From: Nitrospirota bacterium | Lineage (GTDB): Bacteria > Nitrospirota > Nitrospiria > Nitrospirales > UBA8639 | Assembly (NCBI GenBank): GCA_029881175.1 | Contig: JAOUNC010000004.1 | Span: forward strand, 1-22,613 | Length of the DNA: 22,613 nt | Direction of reading: 5' to 3' | Part shown: piece by piece, positions 1 through 9,211 of the stretch | Position numbering within the stretch: the stretch's first letter is position 1 | Layout: every line of letters starts with the position of its first letter | Translations under genes and position numbers: made by a program | The notes under the pieces: model-generated | The model's database searches: none | Told to the model about the DNA's origin: nothing | What the model saw: the letters and a program-made list of their open reading frames with translations, nothing else

Positions 1-2
1 TT

Positions 3-149
3 TCGAAATTGCGATCAGGTGTGAAGGGTCATTGGTCCTACCGCACCGTGGCCTGGGAAATGAAACAGCAAATGCTCAAACGACATCCATACTTGGGAAA
101 TATAATCCAGGCCACGTCACCAGATGTTAAAGATTCACTAACCCGGTAA
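3..149 (+). CDS. C-terminal end of an unrecognised protein (5' truncated)
   Basis: An open frame runs from the window edge to a TAA at 147-149 and gives 48 residues, rich in basic and aromatic residues (for example GHWSYRTVAWEMKQQMLKRH). The other two forward frames close earlier, at 22-24 and 128-130. The composition looks like real protein and the stop falls about 30 bases before the next gene, so this is probably the tail of a gene that begins outside the window. I do not recognise the family and assign no function. Confidence 0.5.
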   Translation, partial: SKLRSGVKGHWSYRTVAWEMKQQMLKRHPYLGNIIQATSPDVKDSLTR

Positions 150-179
150 TTCAACATAGAAAGATGAGTAGTAATTCTG

Positions 180-1196
180 ATGTCCAGTACCCAAGCTCAT
201 ATTGAATCGGCCATTTCTGAGGGGCAATGGGATGTTGCCTATGAGGAGGCGTCTTCTTGGTCAGCTCAGCCCGATTGCAGCCCCTTGCCTTTTTTTGCGG
301 TGAATGTCGTGTGTCTCTTGCGAGGGGACTTTGCGCAGGCGTGGAGAGTCTATCCTCATGCCCTGGGTGAGGAGGCTAATGTCCAACTCGTTCGGGAGTG
401 GGTGGTTTCTCTCAAAGAACGGTATGCTGACTCCCCGCACGTGGCGTTATTCGAAGGGGTCTTTCATACCCAATCTGGTCGTCTGGAGGATGCGTTTGCC
501 TGTTTTGAGCGAGTGATCATGATGGCTCCTGAGTCTCCGTATCCACATTTTTTTCTGGCACAGATTCATCAACGTCAAGGGCGTATGGATCAAGCGGTGA
601 AAGGTTTTCGGGAAGCGATTAAGCGAGATTCCTGCTATGTCGCGGCTCGACTCAAACTTGGGGTAGCCTACCAGGAGCAGGGGCAGTTGGAAATGGCCAT
701 CCCACAGTATCGGGAGGTCTTGGCGCTTCGTCCAGACGAGGCCGTAGGACATACGAATTTGGCTTGTGCGTTAGCCGAGCAAGGCAAGTTGGACCCAGCG
801 ATCGAAGAATATAAAAAAGCCTTAGTCATCAACCCTGACGATGCGGAAGTGCATTTTGCTCTGGGAGGGCTGTATGAAAATAAAGGCCGAGTTGATTTAG
901 CAAAGAGACAATACGAGGAAGCTCTTCGCCTGAACCCCGACTTTGGTCCGGCCGCGACGGCTATTGGTTGGTTTCTGTATGACAAGGGGCAAAATGACTT
1001 TGCCATGGATTATTTTAGTAAAGCGCTAATTGCCAATCCTGACGATGCTCAAGCGACGTTTGGGGTGGGTCGCATCTATGAAGAAAAGCGCATGCCTGAG
1101 TTAGCGGTGCAGCATTACCAGAAAGCGCTGTCCCTGGAAAAAGATCCTGATCGGAAGACCAGGATTATCAATTTTATGGACAAACTGTTTGGCTAG
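180..1196 (+). CDS. TPR-repeat protein, cytoplasmic
   Basis: The 338-residue product has no signal peptide or membrane segment. From about residue 118 to 325 it carries roughly six consecutive tetratricopeptide repeats with the usual spacing of 34 residues, seen as recurring phrases such as ALVINPDDAEVHFALGGLYE and ALRLNPDFGPAATAIGWFLY. The first 100 residues are more divergent and may hold further degenerate repeats. TPR arrays are protein-binding scaffolds; nothing in the sequence names a partner. The ATG at 180 lacks a strong ribosome binding site, but no better in-frame start lies upstream. The gene ends 8 bases before the stop of the convergent gene on the other strand. Family assignment is secure; the role is unknown. 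Confidence 0.9.
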   Translation: MSSTQAHIESAISEGQWDVAYEEASSWSAQPDCSPLPFFAVNVVCLLRGDFAQAWRVYPHALGEEANVQLVREWVVSLKERYADSPHVALFEGVFHTQSGRLEDAFACFERVIMMAPESPYPHFFLAQIHQRQGRMDQAVKGFREAIKRDSCYVAARLKLGVAYQEQGQLEMAIPQYREVLALRPDEAVGHTNLACALAEQGKLDPAIEEYKKALVINPDDAEVHFALGGLYENKGRVDLAKRQYEEALRLNPDFGPAATAIGWFLYDKGQNDFAMDYFSKALIANPDDAQATFGVGRIYEEKRMPELAVQHYQKALSLEKDPDRKTRIINFMDKLFG

Positions 1197-1204
1197 GCGA
1201 AGAT

Positions 1205-1537
1205 TTATGCTTGGCGAAGGGTCTGTTGGATAGCGGACATTTGGGAGTGGAGGCCTCCTGCATTTTTGACTTCTTGCTGGATTTGTTCTTGTAAATAGGA
1301 TGAGTAGCCCACCTTGTCCACAAACAATCGAAAAAATTCATCTGGTGTCAGTGCGGTTTTCGCCTGAAGCTCCTCAAGAATGTCGTCACTGATTGGGATG
1401 AGTGTACTGCCGATATGGAGAATCCCTTTGTAGTAGTTTTCCTCTCCTCGCAACTCTAGTCTAAGCCCAGGTTTAGGCTTCACGGTTTTGTCGACTTTTG
1501 TCTCAGAACTGGTTGAATTTTCAGGGAAGTTTTCCAT
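1205..1537 (-). CDS. Small conserved-looking protein of unknown function
   Basis: This is the only gene I accept on the - strand. The frame can be extended to a TTG at 1549, but the ATG at 1535-1537 has GGA seven bases upstream, while the TTG has no ribosome binding site, so I chose the ATG (110 residues). The product is soluble. A charged, Ser/Thr/Lys-rich head of about 25 residues is followed by a compact part, including RLELRGEENYYKGILHIGS, then a predicted helical acidic segment and a Gln-rich amphipathic tail (YLQEQIQQEVKNAGG) that could form a coiled coil. I do not recognise a domain. It is transcribed away from serC, so the 1,538-1,703 gap probably holds divergent promoters. Confidence 0.65.
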   Translation of the reverse strand: MENFPENSTSSETKVDKTVKPKPGLRLELRGEENYYKGILHIGSTLIPISDDILEELQAKTALTPDEFFRLFVDKVGYSSYLQEQIQQEVKNAGGLHSQMSAIQQTLRQA

Positions 1538-1703
1538 AAGCGGATCCAATTGTAGGTTATTAGGAATCAGAATGACAAGGACTTTCAGCTTTCTTGACTG
1601 AGTTGAGACCCTATGCTAGCGTAGCGACCTTTTTGGCGCGGGTCCTCCTGTTTTTCCTGCCACTTGCGCCTTTATTTATTTACGATGGAGAACACAGTCG
1701 ATT
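1538..1703. promoter_or_regulatory. Divergent intergenic region upstream of serC
   Basis: This gap separates the small - strand gene from serC, so it should hold promoters for both. An imperfect 14-base palindrome, CTATGCTAGCGTAG, lies at 1611-1624 (12 of 14 positions symmetric). A possible serC promoter is TTGACT at about 1594 followed 17 bases later by TAGCGT, but the -10 match is poor. A GGAG about 13 bases before the serC ATG is the only ribosome binding site candidate and is rather distant. The promoter calls are weak; the palindrome is seen directly but may be chance. Confidence 0.3.
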
Positions 1704-2786
1704 ATGTCACGCGTATATAACTTTAGTGCTGGGCCAGCGATGTTACCGGAATCGGTATTGAAGCAGGCTCAAGGAGAATTGTCGGATTGGCATGGAGCCG
1801 GTGCATCAATTATGGAAATGAGCCACCGGGGTAAAGAGTTTGTCTCAGTGGCGGCAGAAGCTGAACAGGACGTCCGCGAGTTATTGGGCGTTCCCAATAA
1901 TTATAAGGTGCTCTTCCTCCAAGGCGGGGCTTCGGCACAATTTGCCACTATTCCCATGAACTTGTTGCGCGGAAAAACGTCCGCCGATTACATATTGACA
2001 GGGGCATGGGGTAAAAAAGCGATTAGTGAGGCCAAAAAGTATTGTACGGTGAATTTGGCGGCATCTTCAGAAAGTGGGAAATTTACGAGTATTCCTTCAT
2101 TCGAGAGTTGGTCATTAAAAAAAGACGCCGCGTATGTCCATTATACTCCCAATGAGACGATTGGCGGTGTGGAGTTTCACTGGGTGCCTGATACAGGTGA
2201 TGTCCCCTTAGTGGCTGATTTTTCATCAACGATTTTGTCTCGTCCGATTGATGTGAGCCGTTTTGCCTTGATTTACGCCGGGGCACAAAAAAATATTGGT
2301 CCAGCCGGGCTCACCTTAGTAATTGTGCGGGATGATCTTATTGGCGATGTCCTGCCTGTGACCCCGAGTGTGTATGACTATGCTCAGCAAGCTGAAGCTG
2401 ACTCGATGCTGAACACTCCCCCCACCTTTGGGATATACCTGGCTGGTTTAGTCTTCAAATGGTTGAAGGCCCAAGGAGGTTTGGCTGCCATGGGAACTCT
2501 TAATGAACGCAAAGCGAACAAGCTCTATGCCGCGATTGATGGCTCCAGTTTCTATCGCAATCCGGTTGAGAAAGCTTCAAGGTCGTGGATGAATGTCCCA
2601 TTTATTCTGGCCAAACCTGAGCTAGACAAGGAATTTTTGGCGGGTGCTACGGCCGCAGGGTTAACGACCTTAGAAGGGCATCGTTCGGTTGGGGGCATGC
2701 GTGCCAGTATTTATAATGCCATGCCTGAAGCGGGTGTGGACGCCCTTGTTGCCTATATGGCCGATTTCGAAACACGCAAAGCGTAG
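1704..2786 (+). CDS. serC: Phosphoserine aminotransferase
   Basis: SerC is the PLP-dependent enzyme that converts 3-phosphohydroxypyruvate and glutamate to phosphoserine and 2-oxoglutarate, the second step of serine synthesis; the same family also acts in pyridoxal phosphate synthesis. The 360-residue length is typical of the family. It starts with the characteristic [15 protein letters not shown], followed by the SHRGKEF motif near residue 46 and the phosphate-binding FLQGGAS motif near residue 73. The PLP-binding lysine is K196 in [10 protein letters not shown]. The C-terminal part ends with the expected [16 protein letters not shown] motif. serA, which makes its substrate, follows 52 bases downstream in the same direction, with no terminator between them, so they are probably co-transcribed. 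Confidence 0.97.
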   Translation: MSRVYNFSAGPAMLPESVLKQAQGELSDWHGAGASIMEMSHRGKEFVSVAAEAEQDVRELLGVPNNYKVLFLQGGASAQFATIPMNLLRGKTSADYILTGAWGKKAISEAKKYCTVNLAASSESGKFTSIPSFESWSLKKDAAYVHYTPNETIGGVEFHWVPDTGDVPLVADFSSTILSRPIDVSRFALIYAGAQKNIGPAGLTLVIVRDDLIGDVLPVTPSVYDYAQQAEADSMLNTPPTFGIYLAGLVFKWLKAQGGLAAMGTLNERKANKLYAAIDGSSFYRNPVEKASRSWMNVPFILAKPELDKEFLAGATAAGLTTLEGHRSVGGMRASIYNAMPEAGVDALVAYMADFETRKA

Positions 2787-2838
2787 TCATTTTCTTTCAA
2801 TCTTCTGTGTCAGGGTTTTTTACCAAACGGAGTGATGT

Positions 2839-4422
2839 ATGAATATTCTTGTCAGTGATAGCCTTTCCCCTAAAGGGGTAGAAGTCTTAGAGCGAGCAGG
2901 CTTTTCCGTCGCGGTAAAAACCAAATTAACCAAAGAAGAGCTATTGCAGGAAATTGGCAACTATGAAGCCTTAGTTGTACGGTCGGCCACCAAAGTGACC
3001 AAAGAGGTGATTGAAGCTGGAACGCGTCTCCGCATTGTGGGCCGGGCCGGAACCGGCTTGGATAATGTCGACACAGAGGCGGCTACTCGGCGAGGCATTG
3101 TGGTGATGAATACGCCGGGCGGTAATACGATCACGACGGCTGAACATACTATGTCGATGATTGCTGCCATGAGCCGGAGAATCCCCCAAGCGACCAAGTC
3201 GATGAAGGACGGTAAGTGGGAAAAGAGCAAGTTTATGGGAAGTGAGCTCTATAACAAAACCTTAGGCCTAGTTGGGTTGGGGCAAATTGGTTCCTATGTT
3301 GCCAAGTTGGCTCAGGGATGGTCGATGAATGTTATTGGCTATGATCCCTATTTAGCGGCTGACCGAGCGAAGCAAATGGGCATTGAGGTGGTGGAGCTTG
3401 AAGAATTATTTCATCGGGCAGATGTTATTTCCGTTCATACTCCCCTTACCAATGAAACTCGGGGGATTATAAATACCGAGACGATGGCGAAGATGAAAGA
3501 TGGGGTGATGATCGTGAATTGTGCTAGAGGGGGCATCATTAACGAGCAGGATTTGTGCGAGGCGCTGCAATCAGGCAAAGTCGCTGCAGCGGCCTTTGAT
3601 GTGTTCGAAAAAGAGCCAGTTGATCCACAGAATCCCCTTCTCAGTCTAGAAAATTTTACCTGTACTCCTCATATTGGGGCTTCTACAGAGGAAGCCCAGG
3701 AAAATGTGGCCATTGGTATTGCTGAGCAATTCGTTGATTATTTTAAGCGAGGTATTGCTCGGGGGGCCGTCAATGTTCCGTCGGTGGCGCCTGAAGTGCT
3801 GCCGCAGTTGCAACCCTATTTGTTGTTGGCTGAACGTATGGGGCGCTTTCAGGCTCAATTGTTGGAGGGGGGAATTAAATCAGTCACGGTCGAATATGTG
3901 GGAGAGGTTTCGCAACTTACGCTCGCTCCGATTACCGTGGCCATTTTGAAGGGGTTGCTTTCTCCCATCTTGGAAGATGTCATTAACTTTGTGAATGCTC
4001 CGATTGTGGCCAGGGAGCGTGGGATCGAAGTAAAAGAAGTGAAAAGTAGTGATGCTGGTGATTTTACCAGTTTGATTCGCATTAAGGTTGAGACCGGTCA
4101 AAAAACGTATGCCTTGGCAGGTACGCTTTTTCACCGTCAAGAGCCTCGTGTCGTGGAAATTAATCAATTCCAAGTCGAGGTGGTTTTAGAAGGACAGATG
4201 ATCTTGATTGATAACGTGGATCGTCCTGGTGTGATTGGCATGGTTGGGCAAATTTTGGGCAAGCATGAAGTGAATATCGCCCGCATGCAATGTTCACGCA
4301 TTGAGCGAGGAGAATCGGCGCTGCTGATCATTGGGCTCGATGCGCCTCTATCTCCTGTCGCCCTAGATCTCCTCAAAAGGGAGAAAGATATTCTGTCGGT
4401 CCGCATGGTTGATCTGGGTTAG
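2839..4422 (+). CDS. serA: D-3-phosphoglycerate dehydrogenase, long (type 1) form
   Basis: SerA oxidises 3-phosphoglycerate to 3-phosphohydroxypyruvate with NAD, the first committed step of serine synthesis. The 527 residues match the long form with three parts: the catalytic and NAD-binding core (about 1-310), an allosteric substrate-binding domain (about 320-450) and a C-terminal ACT domain (about 455-527, starting near MILIDNVDRPGVIG), which in this family commonly senses serine. Visible motifs are the Rossmann loop GLVGLGQIG (143-151) and the catalytic triad R230 (NCARGG), E259 (EKEP) and H278 (PHIGAST). The ATG is preceded by GGAG at good spacing. It sits just downstream of serC. Confidence 0.97.
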   Translation: MNILVSDSLSPKGVEVLERAGFSVAVKTKLTKEELLQEIGNYEALVVRSATKVTKEVIEAGTRLRIVGRAGTGLDNVDTEAATRRGIVVMNTPGGNTITTAEHTMSMIAAMSRRIPQATKSMKDGKWEKSKFMGSELYNKTLGLVGLGQIGSYVAKLAQGWSMNVIGYDPYLAADRAKQMGIEVVELEELFHRADVISVHTPLTNETRGIINTETMAKMKDGVMIVNCARGGIINEQDLCEALQSGKVAAAAFDVFEKEPVDPQNPLLSLENFTCTPHIGASTEEAQENVAIGIAEQFVDYFKRGIARGAVNVPSVAPEVLPQLQPYLLLAERMGRFQAQLLEGGIKSVTVEYVGEVSQLTLAPITVAILKGLLSPILEDVINFVNAPIVARERGIEVKEVKSSDAGDFTSLIRIKVETGQKTYALAGTLFHRQEPRVVEINQFQVEVVLEGQMILIDNVDRPGVIGMVGQILGKHEVNIARMQCSRIERGESALLIIGLDAPLSPVALDLLKREKDILSVRMVDLG

Positions 4423-4496
4423 TCTGACGTCTCTTCTCCCATTAACGACCCTTGGCCGGGGACGGCTGCATGAGGTAAGTTCTTTTCATCGATCCC

Positions 4497-5822
4497 ATGA
4501 AACCGGCCCGTTCCCTTATCCCCATTGGTACAGCAACCTTATTGCCCCAGACGGCTCGGCGCGTCCGGCACCTGGAAGACCAATTCATGGTCTATTTGGC
4601 CAAGTGGGGTTACCAGGAAATTATACTTCCAACCTTTGAGTATCTTGATGTCCTCTCTGTTGGGCTCCCTCCAGAAATCTTAGAAAAATGCTATAAGTTT
4701 GCCGATTGGACCTCGGGGCGCATGCTGGTGTTGCGTCCAGACGCGACAGCTCAAATTGCCCGGATGGTGGCGATGGGGTTAGGAGGCGATGTGCTCCCTA
4801 TGCGCTGCTCCTATCGAACCACCGTGTTTCGCTATGAATTGGAGCATCGTGGGCGAGACCGAGAAGTGTTTCAAGTGGGGATTGAGCTCGTCGGGAATGA
4901 CACTCCACAGGGTGATGCCGAGATCGTGACCATCCTGGCAGGCTTGTTTCAGCAAGTAGGGCTACCGGAATGGAAAATTTCTTTGGGACATGTGGGGTTT
5001 TTCAAGGCCTTGTTATCGCGCTCAGGGTTGTCCGCCATAGGGAGAAAACAAGCAGAGTTGGCTGCTGTTCATAAGGACCTACCGCGATTGGAAGAGATTT
5101 TAACCACGGAACGCTTGCCTCGTGGGATGGTCCGCAATATTCTCCAGGTTCCTGAGCGTTGTGGACATCATGAGGTGCTAGAATGGGGAAAAGGTATTGC
5201 GGGGAATGATGCGCAATTGCTGAAGCCCTTGTATCGGTTGGAGCAAGTATTTCAGCAATTGGAACTTACCGGTGTGCAGCAGCACGTGCTCTTGGATCTT
5301 GGAGAGTTTCGTGGCTTTGATTATTACGATGGGGTGGTGTTCGATGTCTTTACTTCTGCGTTAGGCACTGAAATTGGTGGTGGTGGGCGGTACAATCACC
5401 TGGTCGGCCGGTTTGGGCGGGATTTGCCAGCCATTGGGTTTGGTCTTGATTTAGATCGTGTGTTTTCGGCCTTAGAACGTAGTGGTCAAGTTGGGAGCAA
5501 TGGGACCCCCCCTGTGTTATTGCTGGCTTCTGGGCATCAAGCCAAGGAAGCCTTTTCGTTAGCTCAGGCCTTACGTTCAGCGGGGATAAACGTGATTGAA
5601 GAGAGGATGGAACGAACGCACAAGGCTTCACTCACCTGGGCCACACAGGAGGCTCGCCGTCGAGGTCTCTCGCGAGTCATTCTTTGCGAGCCCAAGAAAG
5701 GTGGATCGACATCCGCACTTTTATTGAAATTTTTCGAATCTTCCTTAAAGCCCAAGCAAACTCGTGTGGCGCTCCAAGATTTGCCTCAACACTTGCAAGC
5801 GGAGAAGCATGACAATTTCTGA
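4497..5822 (+). CDS. hisZ: HisZ, ATP phosphoribosyltransferase regulatory subunit (HisRS-like)
   Basis: HisZ is a histidyl-tRNA synthetase paralogue that binds short-form HisG and confers activity and histidine feedback on the first step of histidine synthesis. The 441 residues show the class II synthetase core: LIPIGTATLLPQTARRV at the start, LRPDATAQIARMVA (79-92), FRYELEHRGRDREVFQVGIE (111-130), LGEFRGFDYYDGVVFDVF (268-285) and GGGRYNHLVGRFG (295-307). The glycine-rich substitutions fit HisZ better than true HisRS. Residues about 338-420 resemble a degenerate anticodon-binding domain, which many HisZ proteins lack. The ATG at 4497 has no clear ribosome binding site; an in-frame TAA at 4476 limits extension. 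No hisG is visible here. A divergent HisRS remains a smaller possibility. Confidence 0.82.
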   Translation: MKPARSLIPIGTATLLPQTARRVRHLEDQFMVYLAKWGYQEIILPTFEYLDVLSVGLPPEILEKCYKFADWTSGRMLVLRPDATAQIARMVAMGLGGDVLPMRCSYRTTVFRYELEHRGRDREVFQVGIELVGNDTPQGDAEIVTILAGLFQQVGLPEWKISLGHVGFFKALLSRSGLSAIGRKQAELAAVHKDLPRLEEILTTERLPRGMVRNILQVPERCGHHEVLEWGKGIAGNDAQLLKPLYRLEQVFQQLELTGVQQHVLLDLGEFRGFDYYDGVVFDVFTSALGTEIGGGGRYNHLVGRFGRDLPAIGFGLDLDRVFSALERSGQVGSNGTPPVLLLASGHQAKEAFSLAQALRSAGINVIEERMERTHKASLTWATQEARRRGLSRVILCEPKKGGSTSALLLKFFESSLKPKQTRVALQDLPQHLQAEKHDNF

Positions 5823-7161
5823 TATTGCCGGGGTTCGGGTCCCTCCCCAAAATTTAGAGGCGGAGCAATCTGTGCTTGGCGCGATTTTACTCGACAATAC
5901 GGCCCTCAATCGTTCCATGGAATTCTTGTCGGAAGAGGATTTTTATCGGACTGCGAATCAGATGGTCTATCGCAGTATGGTGGGCTTGTCGGAGCGTAAT
6001 CAACCGGTTGATCAAATTACGCTCACGGATTATTTGCGAGGCACAGGGGAGTTAGACCAGGTTGGGGGATCTTCGTATATTGCTGAATTAACCCAAATGG
6101 TGCCCAGCGCGGCCAATATTCGCTATCACTGCCAAATCGTTCGAGAAAAATCACTGCTTCGTGGATTATTGCGAACCGCCACTGATGTAGTTATGAAAGG
6201 GTATGAAGGCACGACCAAAACGGACGAGTTGATGGAATTTGCTGAGCGGGAAATTTTCCGTTTGGCGCAAGGGCATTTGGGCGGAACTTTCGTGCCGGTG
6301 AGTAGTATTATTCAGGACAGTGTTGAAATTGTTGACCGACTCTATAGCCGTCAAGAAAAAATAACAGGTGTGCCTACTGGTTTTACGGATTTAGATAATT
6401 TACTTGCCGGACTCCAGCCTTCGGATTTAATTATTGTGGCTGGCAGACCGAGTATGGGAAAGACGAGTCTAGCCTTAGGCATGGCTGAACAGGCTGCGCT
6501 GAAAGGTAATGCCGTTGTTGGGATCTTCAGTTTGGAAATGTCTCGAGCGCAATTGGTCCTACGCATGCTCAGCTCTCAAGCCCATCTCGATTCTCATGCC
6601 GTCCGTACTGGTCAATTAAAAGGGTCTGATTGGGTCGCTTTGACTGAGGCAGCTGGCAGGCTGGAACAGGCAAAAATCTTTATTGATGATTCTGGAAATC
6701 TGACTGTTCAGCAAATGCGTGGGAAGGCTCGTCGTCTCAAATCTGAGCATGGACTGGATCTTTTGGTAATTGATTATTTGCAATTGATGGATGGAAAGAG
6801 TTCTTCTGAATCTCGGCAACAAGAAATTTCAGATATTTCACGAGCGTTAAAAGCCCTTGCCAAAGAATTAGATATTCCAGTCGTTGCGCTTTCGCAGTTA
6901 AGCCGGGCCGTAGAAAATCGAACGGACAAAAGGCCGATGCTCTCAGATCTGCGTGAATCGGGTGCCATTGAACAGGATGCGGATGTGGTAATGTTTATCT
7001 ATCGAGATGAAGTCTATAACCCTGATTCCGATGACAAAGGCATTGCGAATATCCTTGTTCGTAAGCACAGAAATGGGCCAATTGGGGAAGTGGACTTACA
7101 GTTTCATGATCGGTATGCCAAATTTAATGATTTAGATAAAAGACATTTTGGTATAATATAA
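5809..7161 (+). CDS. dnaB: Replicative DNA helicase DnaB
   Basis: DnaB is the hexameric 5'-3' helicase that unwinds DNA at the replication fork. The frame is open further upstream, but the ATG at 5809 has GGAG at 5801-5804 and gives the standard N-terminus MTISDIAGVRVPPQNLEAEQ, so I chose it (450 residues, a normal length). The N-terminal domain spans about 1-150, with a linker and then the RecA-like C-terminal domain. The Walker A motif is GRPSMGKT (212-219, K218) and the Walker B region is LLVIDYLQLM (D322). The end of the protein has the usual HRNGPIG motif. No intein is present. The start overlaps the end of hisZ by 14 bases, so translation of the two is probably coupled. Confidence 0.96.
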   Translation: MTISDIAGVRVPPQNLEAEQSVLGAILLDNTALNRSMEFLSEEDFYRTANQMVYRSMVGLSERNQPVDQITLTDYLRGTGELDQVGGSSYIAELTQMVPSAANIRYHCQIVREKSLLRGLLRTATDVVMKGYEGTTKTDELMEFAEREIFRLAQGHLGGTFVPVSSIIQDSVEIVDRLYSRQEKITGVPTGFTDLDNLLAGLQPSDLIIVAGRPSMGKTSLALGMAEQAALKGNAVVGIFSLEMSRAQLVLRMLSSQAHLDSHAVRTGQLKGSDWVALTEAAGRLEQAKIFIDDSGNLTVQQMRGKARRLKSEHGLDLLVIDYLQLMDGKSSSESRQQEISDISRALKALAKELDIPVVALSQLSRAVENRTDKRPMLSDLRESGAIEQDADVVMFIYRDEVYNPDSDDKGIANILVRKHRNGPIGEVDLQFHDRYAKFNDLDKRHFGII

Positions 7162-7188
7162 GAAATGCTGTTCCTTTGAGAGCCTAAC

Positions 7189-8997
7189 GTGACGGATTTT
7201 TCGATGCGACAAACTGGTTCGATTCGTTCCAGAAAAACGTTTCCTGTTTGGTGGAGTCGCATTCGAACGTGTGTGTTCAGTGTCCCTCTTTTAATTGTTT
7301 CATGTGGCACGGCTCCTCAACTTGGTGTGCATGAGAAAGAATCTTCCTCTCCCGTTCGCGAAACGACTCATCCTCAAGCTTATTATTATTTTCTTCAGGG
7401 ATCTCTCGCAGAACTCAATAACGATGGTGCCGGGGCGTTGGAGTCCTATCAGGCCGGGTTGACGTTCGACCCGGATTCTATTTTCTTGAAATTCCGTATC
7501 GCCAAGCTTCATTTTAGATTAGCGCAGATGTCAGCTGCGGTGGATATGGCAAAGCAAATTCCTGTCGAACGCATAACGTCCGTGGCCATGTTTTTAGAAA
7601 TGGCGAAGATCTTCTTTGATGGAGGGGAGCATGGTCTGGCACTGCAAGTATTGGCAGAAGGTGAGCGACAATTTCCCTTAGAACAACGATTGTATATTTC
7701 TCATGGTACCCTGTTGTTGACAGAAACGGACTTTCAGCAAGCTGGCGCAGTGTTTCGTGATCTCTTGCAACATGTGCCCGAGTCAGCAGAGGCTCATTAT
7801 TACTTAGGAGTTATTGCCTTAGAAACCAACACCAAGTTGGAAGCGGTTGGGCATTTTGAGCAGGCGATTGCGCTGAATGCGTCTTTTGAGCGTGCATACA
7901 CTAAATTAGTGGAACTCTTGGAAGAGGAAAATGACTCTCTTCGAGCGATTGAATTGATCGAAACTTTTTTGACCGATGTGAATCCCAATCATCGCGATTT
8001 TCGCTTGCGCCTGGTTCGTTTGTATATCGCCCAGCAGAAAGGGGACCAAGCCATTGAGCATTTGGATTACTTACTTCAGCAGAATCCCGGTGACCTTCAT
8101 GCCCAAGTCCGGAAAGCACAGATTTATGGCGAACAGGGCAATTTTGCTGCGGCCATTGAGGAATTGAATGCGGTGTTACGTGATCGCCCGAATGAATTGC
8201 GAGTGAGAGACTTTTTGGGCTTATTGTACGAGGAAATGAAAGATTATGAGCGAGCGATTCAAGCCTATCAAGCCAATATTCAGGTTGATCCCACGTTTTT
8301 TGATAGTGTGTTGCACTTGGGTTTTGTGTCGTATCGCTTGAAACAGAATGAAGAGGCTGTATCGTATCTTGATCAAGCCGTGAAGTTGCAACCGAAGCGT
8401 CCTGAGCCCTACTTGTTGTTAGGCTTGACGTATTTTCAAATGAAGGACTATCAACAGGCTAAGTCCAGATTGGAAGACGGTATCCAACAGGACCCCGCCA
8501 ATGCAGAGTTACATTTTAATTTAGGAACGACGTATGACAAGCTGGATCGTTTTGATGCGGTCGTCCAGGAGATGGAGAAGGCCCTAGAGCTGGATCCTGA
8601 GCATGCCGATGCGTTGAATTATTTAGGCTATAGTTACGCTGATCGAGGTATTAAGGCCGAAGAAGCCGTGTCTTTGACTCAACGGGCTGTGGCCTTGAAG
8701 CCTCATAACGGATATTACGTGGATAGCTTAGCCTGGGCCTTGTATAAAGTTGGGCGAATAGAAGAAGCTTTAGAGATGATACAGCGTGCGGTAGCTTTGG
8801 TCCCTGATGATCCTGTGATTTATGAGCATCTTGGTGAAATTTTCCTAATTCGTGAAGAACGTGAAAAGGCCAGGGAGGCATGGATGCACTCTCTTCAGCT
8901 AGATTCAACCAACGAAGCACTCAAACAGCGTTTTCGGGAAACTGGCTTTGGGGAGCCTATCCCAACTCTTTCTCAGCATTCTACCTATACTCCGTAA
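7189..8997 (+). CDS. TPR-repeat lipoprotein
   Basis: The 602-residue product starts with GTG at 7189, preceded by GAGAG at suitable distance; an in-frame ATG at 7204 is an alternative. A basic n-region (about 1-28) leads into a hydrophobic stretch and a lipobox LLIVSC with C39, so it is probably a lipoprotein facing the periplasm. From about residue 60 to the end it is built of a dozen or more TPR units, for example PYLLLGLTYFQMKDYQQAKS and ALNYLGYSYADRGIKAEEAV. The last repeats resemble the TPR proteins often found near outer-membrane and export systems, but the partner cannot be read from the sequence. It begins 27 bases after dnaB and is followed by a long gap, so it probably ends that transcription unit. 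Confidence 0.88.
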   Translation: MTDFSMRQTGSIRSRKTFPVWWSRIRTCVFSVPLLIVSCGTAPQLGVHEKESSSPVRETTHPQAYYYFLQGSLAELNNDGAGALESYQAGLTFDPDSIFLKFRIAKLHFRLAQMSAAVDMAKQIPVERITSVAMFLEMAKIFFDGGEHGLALQVLAEGERQFPLEQRLYISHGTLLLTETDFQQAGAVFRDLLQHVPESAEAHYYLGVIALETNTKLEAVGHFEQAIALNASFERAYTKLVELLEEENDSLRAIELIETFLTDVNPNHRDFRLRLVRLYIAQQKGDQAIEHLDYLLQQNPGDLHAQVRKAQIYGEQGNFAAAIEELNAVLRDRPNELRVRDFLGLLYEEMKDYERAIQAYQANIQVDPTFFDSVLHLGFVSYRLKQNEEAVSYLDQAVKLQPKRPEPYLLLGLTYFQMKDYQQAKSRLEDGIQQDPANAELHFNLGTTYDKLDRFDAVVQEMEKALELDPEHADALNYLGYSYADRGIKAEEAVSLTQRAVALKPHNGYYVDSLAWALYKVGRIEEALEMIQRAVALVPDDPVIYEHLGEIFLIREEREKAREAWMHSLQLDSTNEALKQRFRETGFGEPIPTLSQHSTYTP

Positions 8998-9187
8998 TCC
9001 GACTCGTTTATTTCTCTATCATCCAGAACGTCTTGCCACCTTTACCTATTGGGTCGCGCCTCAATCCGAGGAGGAGCATGCCGATTTGTTTTTGTCGTCA
9101 TGGTGTTCCTTAAGATTTGTCAGTTCTTGACGATCAGAAGAGATCGATATTTTGAGTGCGTAATCTTTTCAATTCATTTTTTATTGG
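8998..9187. other. Intergenic stretch without a convincing gene
   Basis: Together with the pilin leader this makes a 372-base stretch without an accepted gene. Overlapping forward frames run out of the preceding TPR gene to about 9130, but they have no start or ribosome binding site of their own. A 19-codon frame on the - strand near 9050-9110 has AAGGA in front of an ATG but no recognisable product. I see no intrinsic terminator for the TPR lipoprotein gene. Confidence 0.5.
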
Positions 9188-9193
9188 TACAAT
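9166..9193 (+). promoter_or_regulatory. Candidate sigma-70 promoter of the pilin gene
   Basis: A good -10 box, TACAAT, lies at 9188-9193. TTTTCA at 9166-9171, 16 bases upstream, could serve as a weak -35 box (4 of 6 matches to TTGACA). Transcription would start near 9200, giving a leader of about 170 bases before the pilin start codon. Type IV pilin genes are often sigma-54 dependent, but I found no GG-N10-GC element at a suitable place. Confidence 0.4.
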
Positions 9194-9211
9194 AGTCCTG
9201 GTGGCTCTCTG

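Noticed and set aside
4409..4639. Forward frame overlapping the end of serA and start of hisZ
   Set aside because: Its product has no protein-like features and the region is covered by serA and hisZ.
5764..5808. Longer dnaB start at 5764
   Set aside because: It would add 15 residues encoded within hisZ; the ATG at 5809 has GGAG upstream and gives the usual DnaB N-terminus.
8880..9130. Two overlapping forward reading frames after the TPR lipoprotein gene
   Set aside because: They start inside the TPR gene, have no ribosome binding site of their own and give no recognisable protein.
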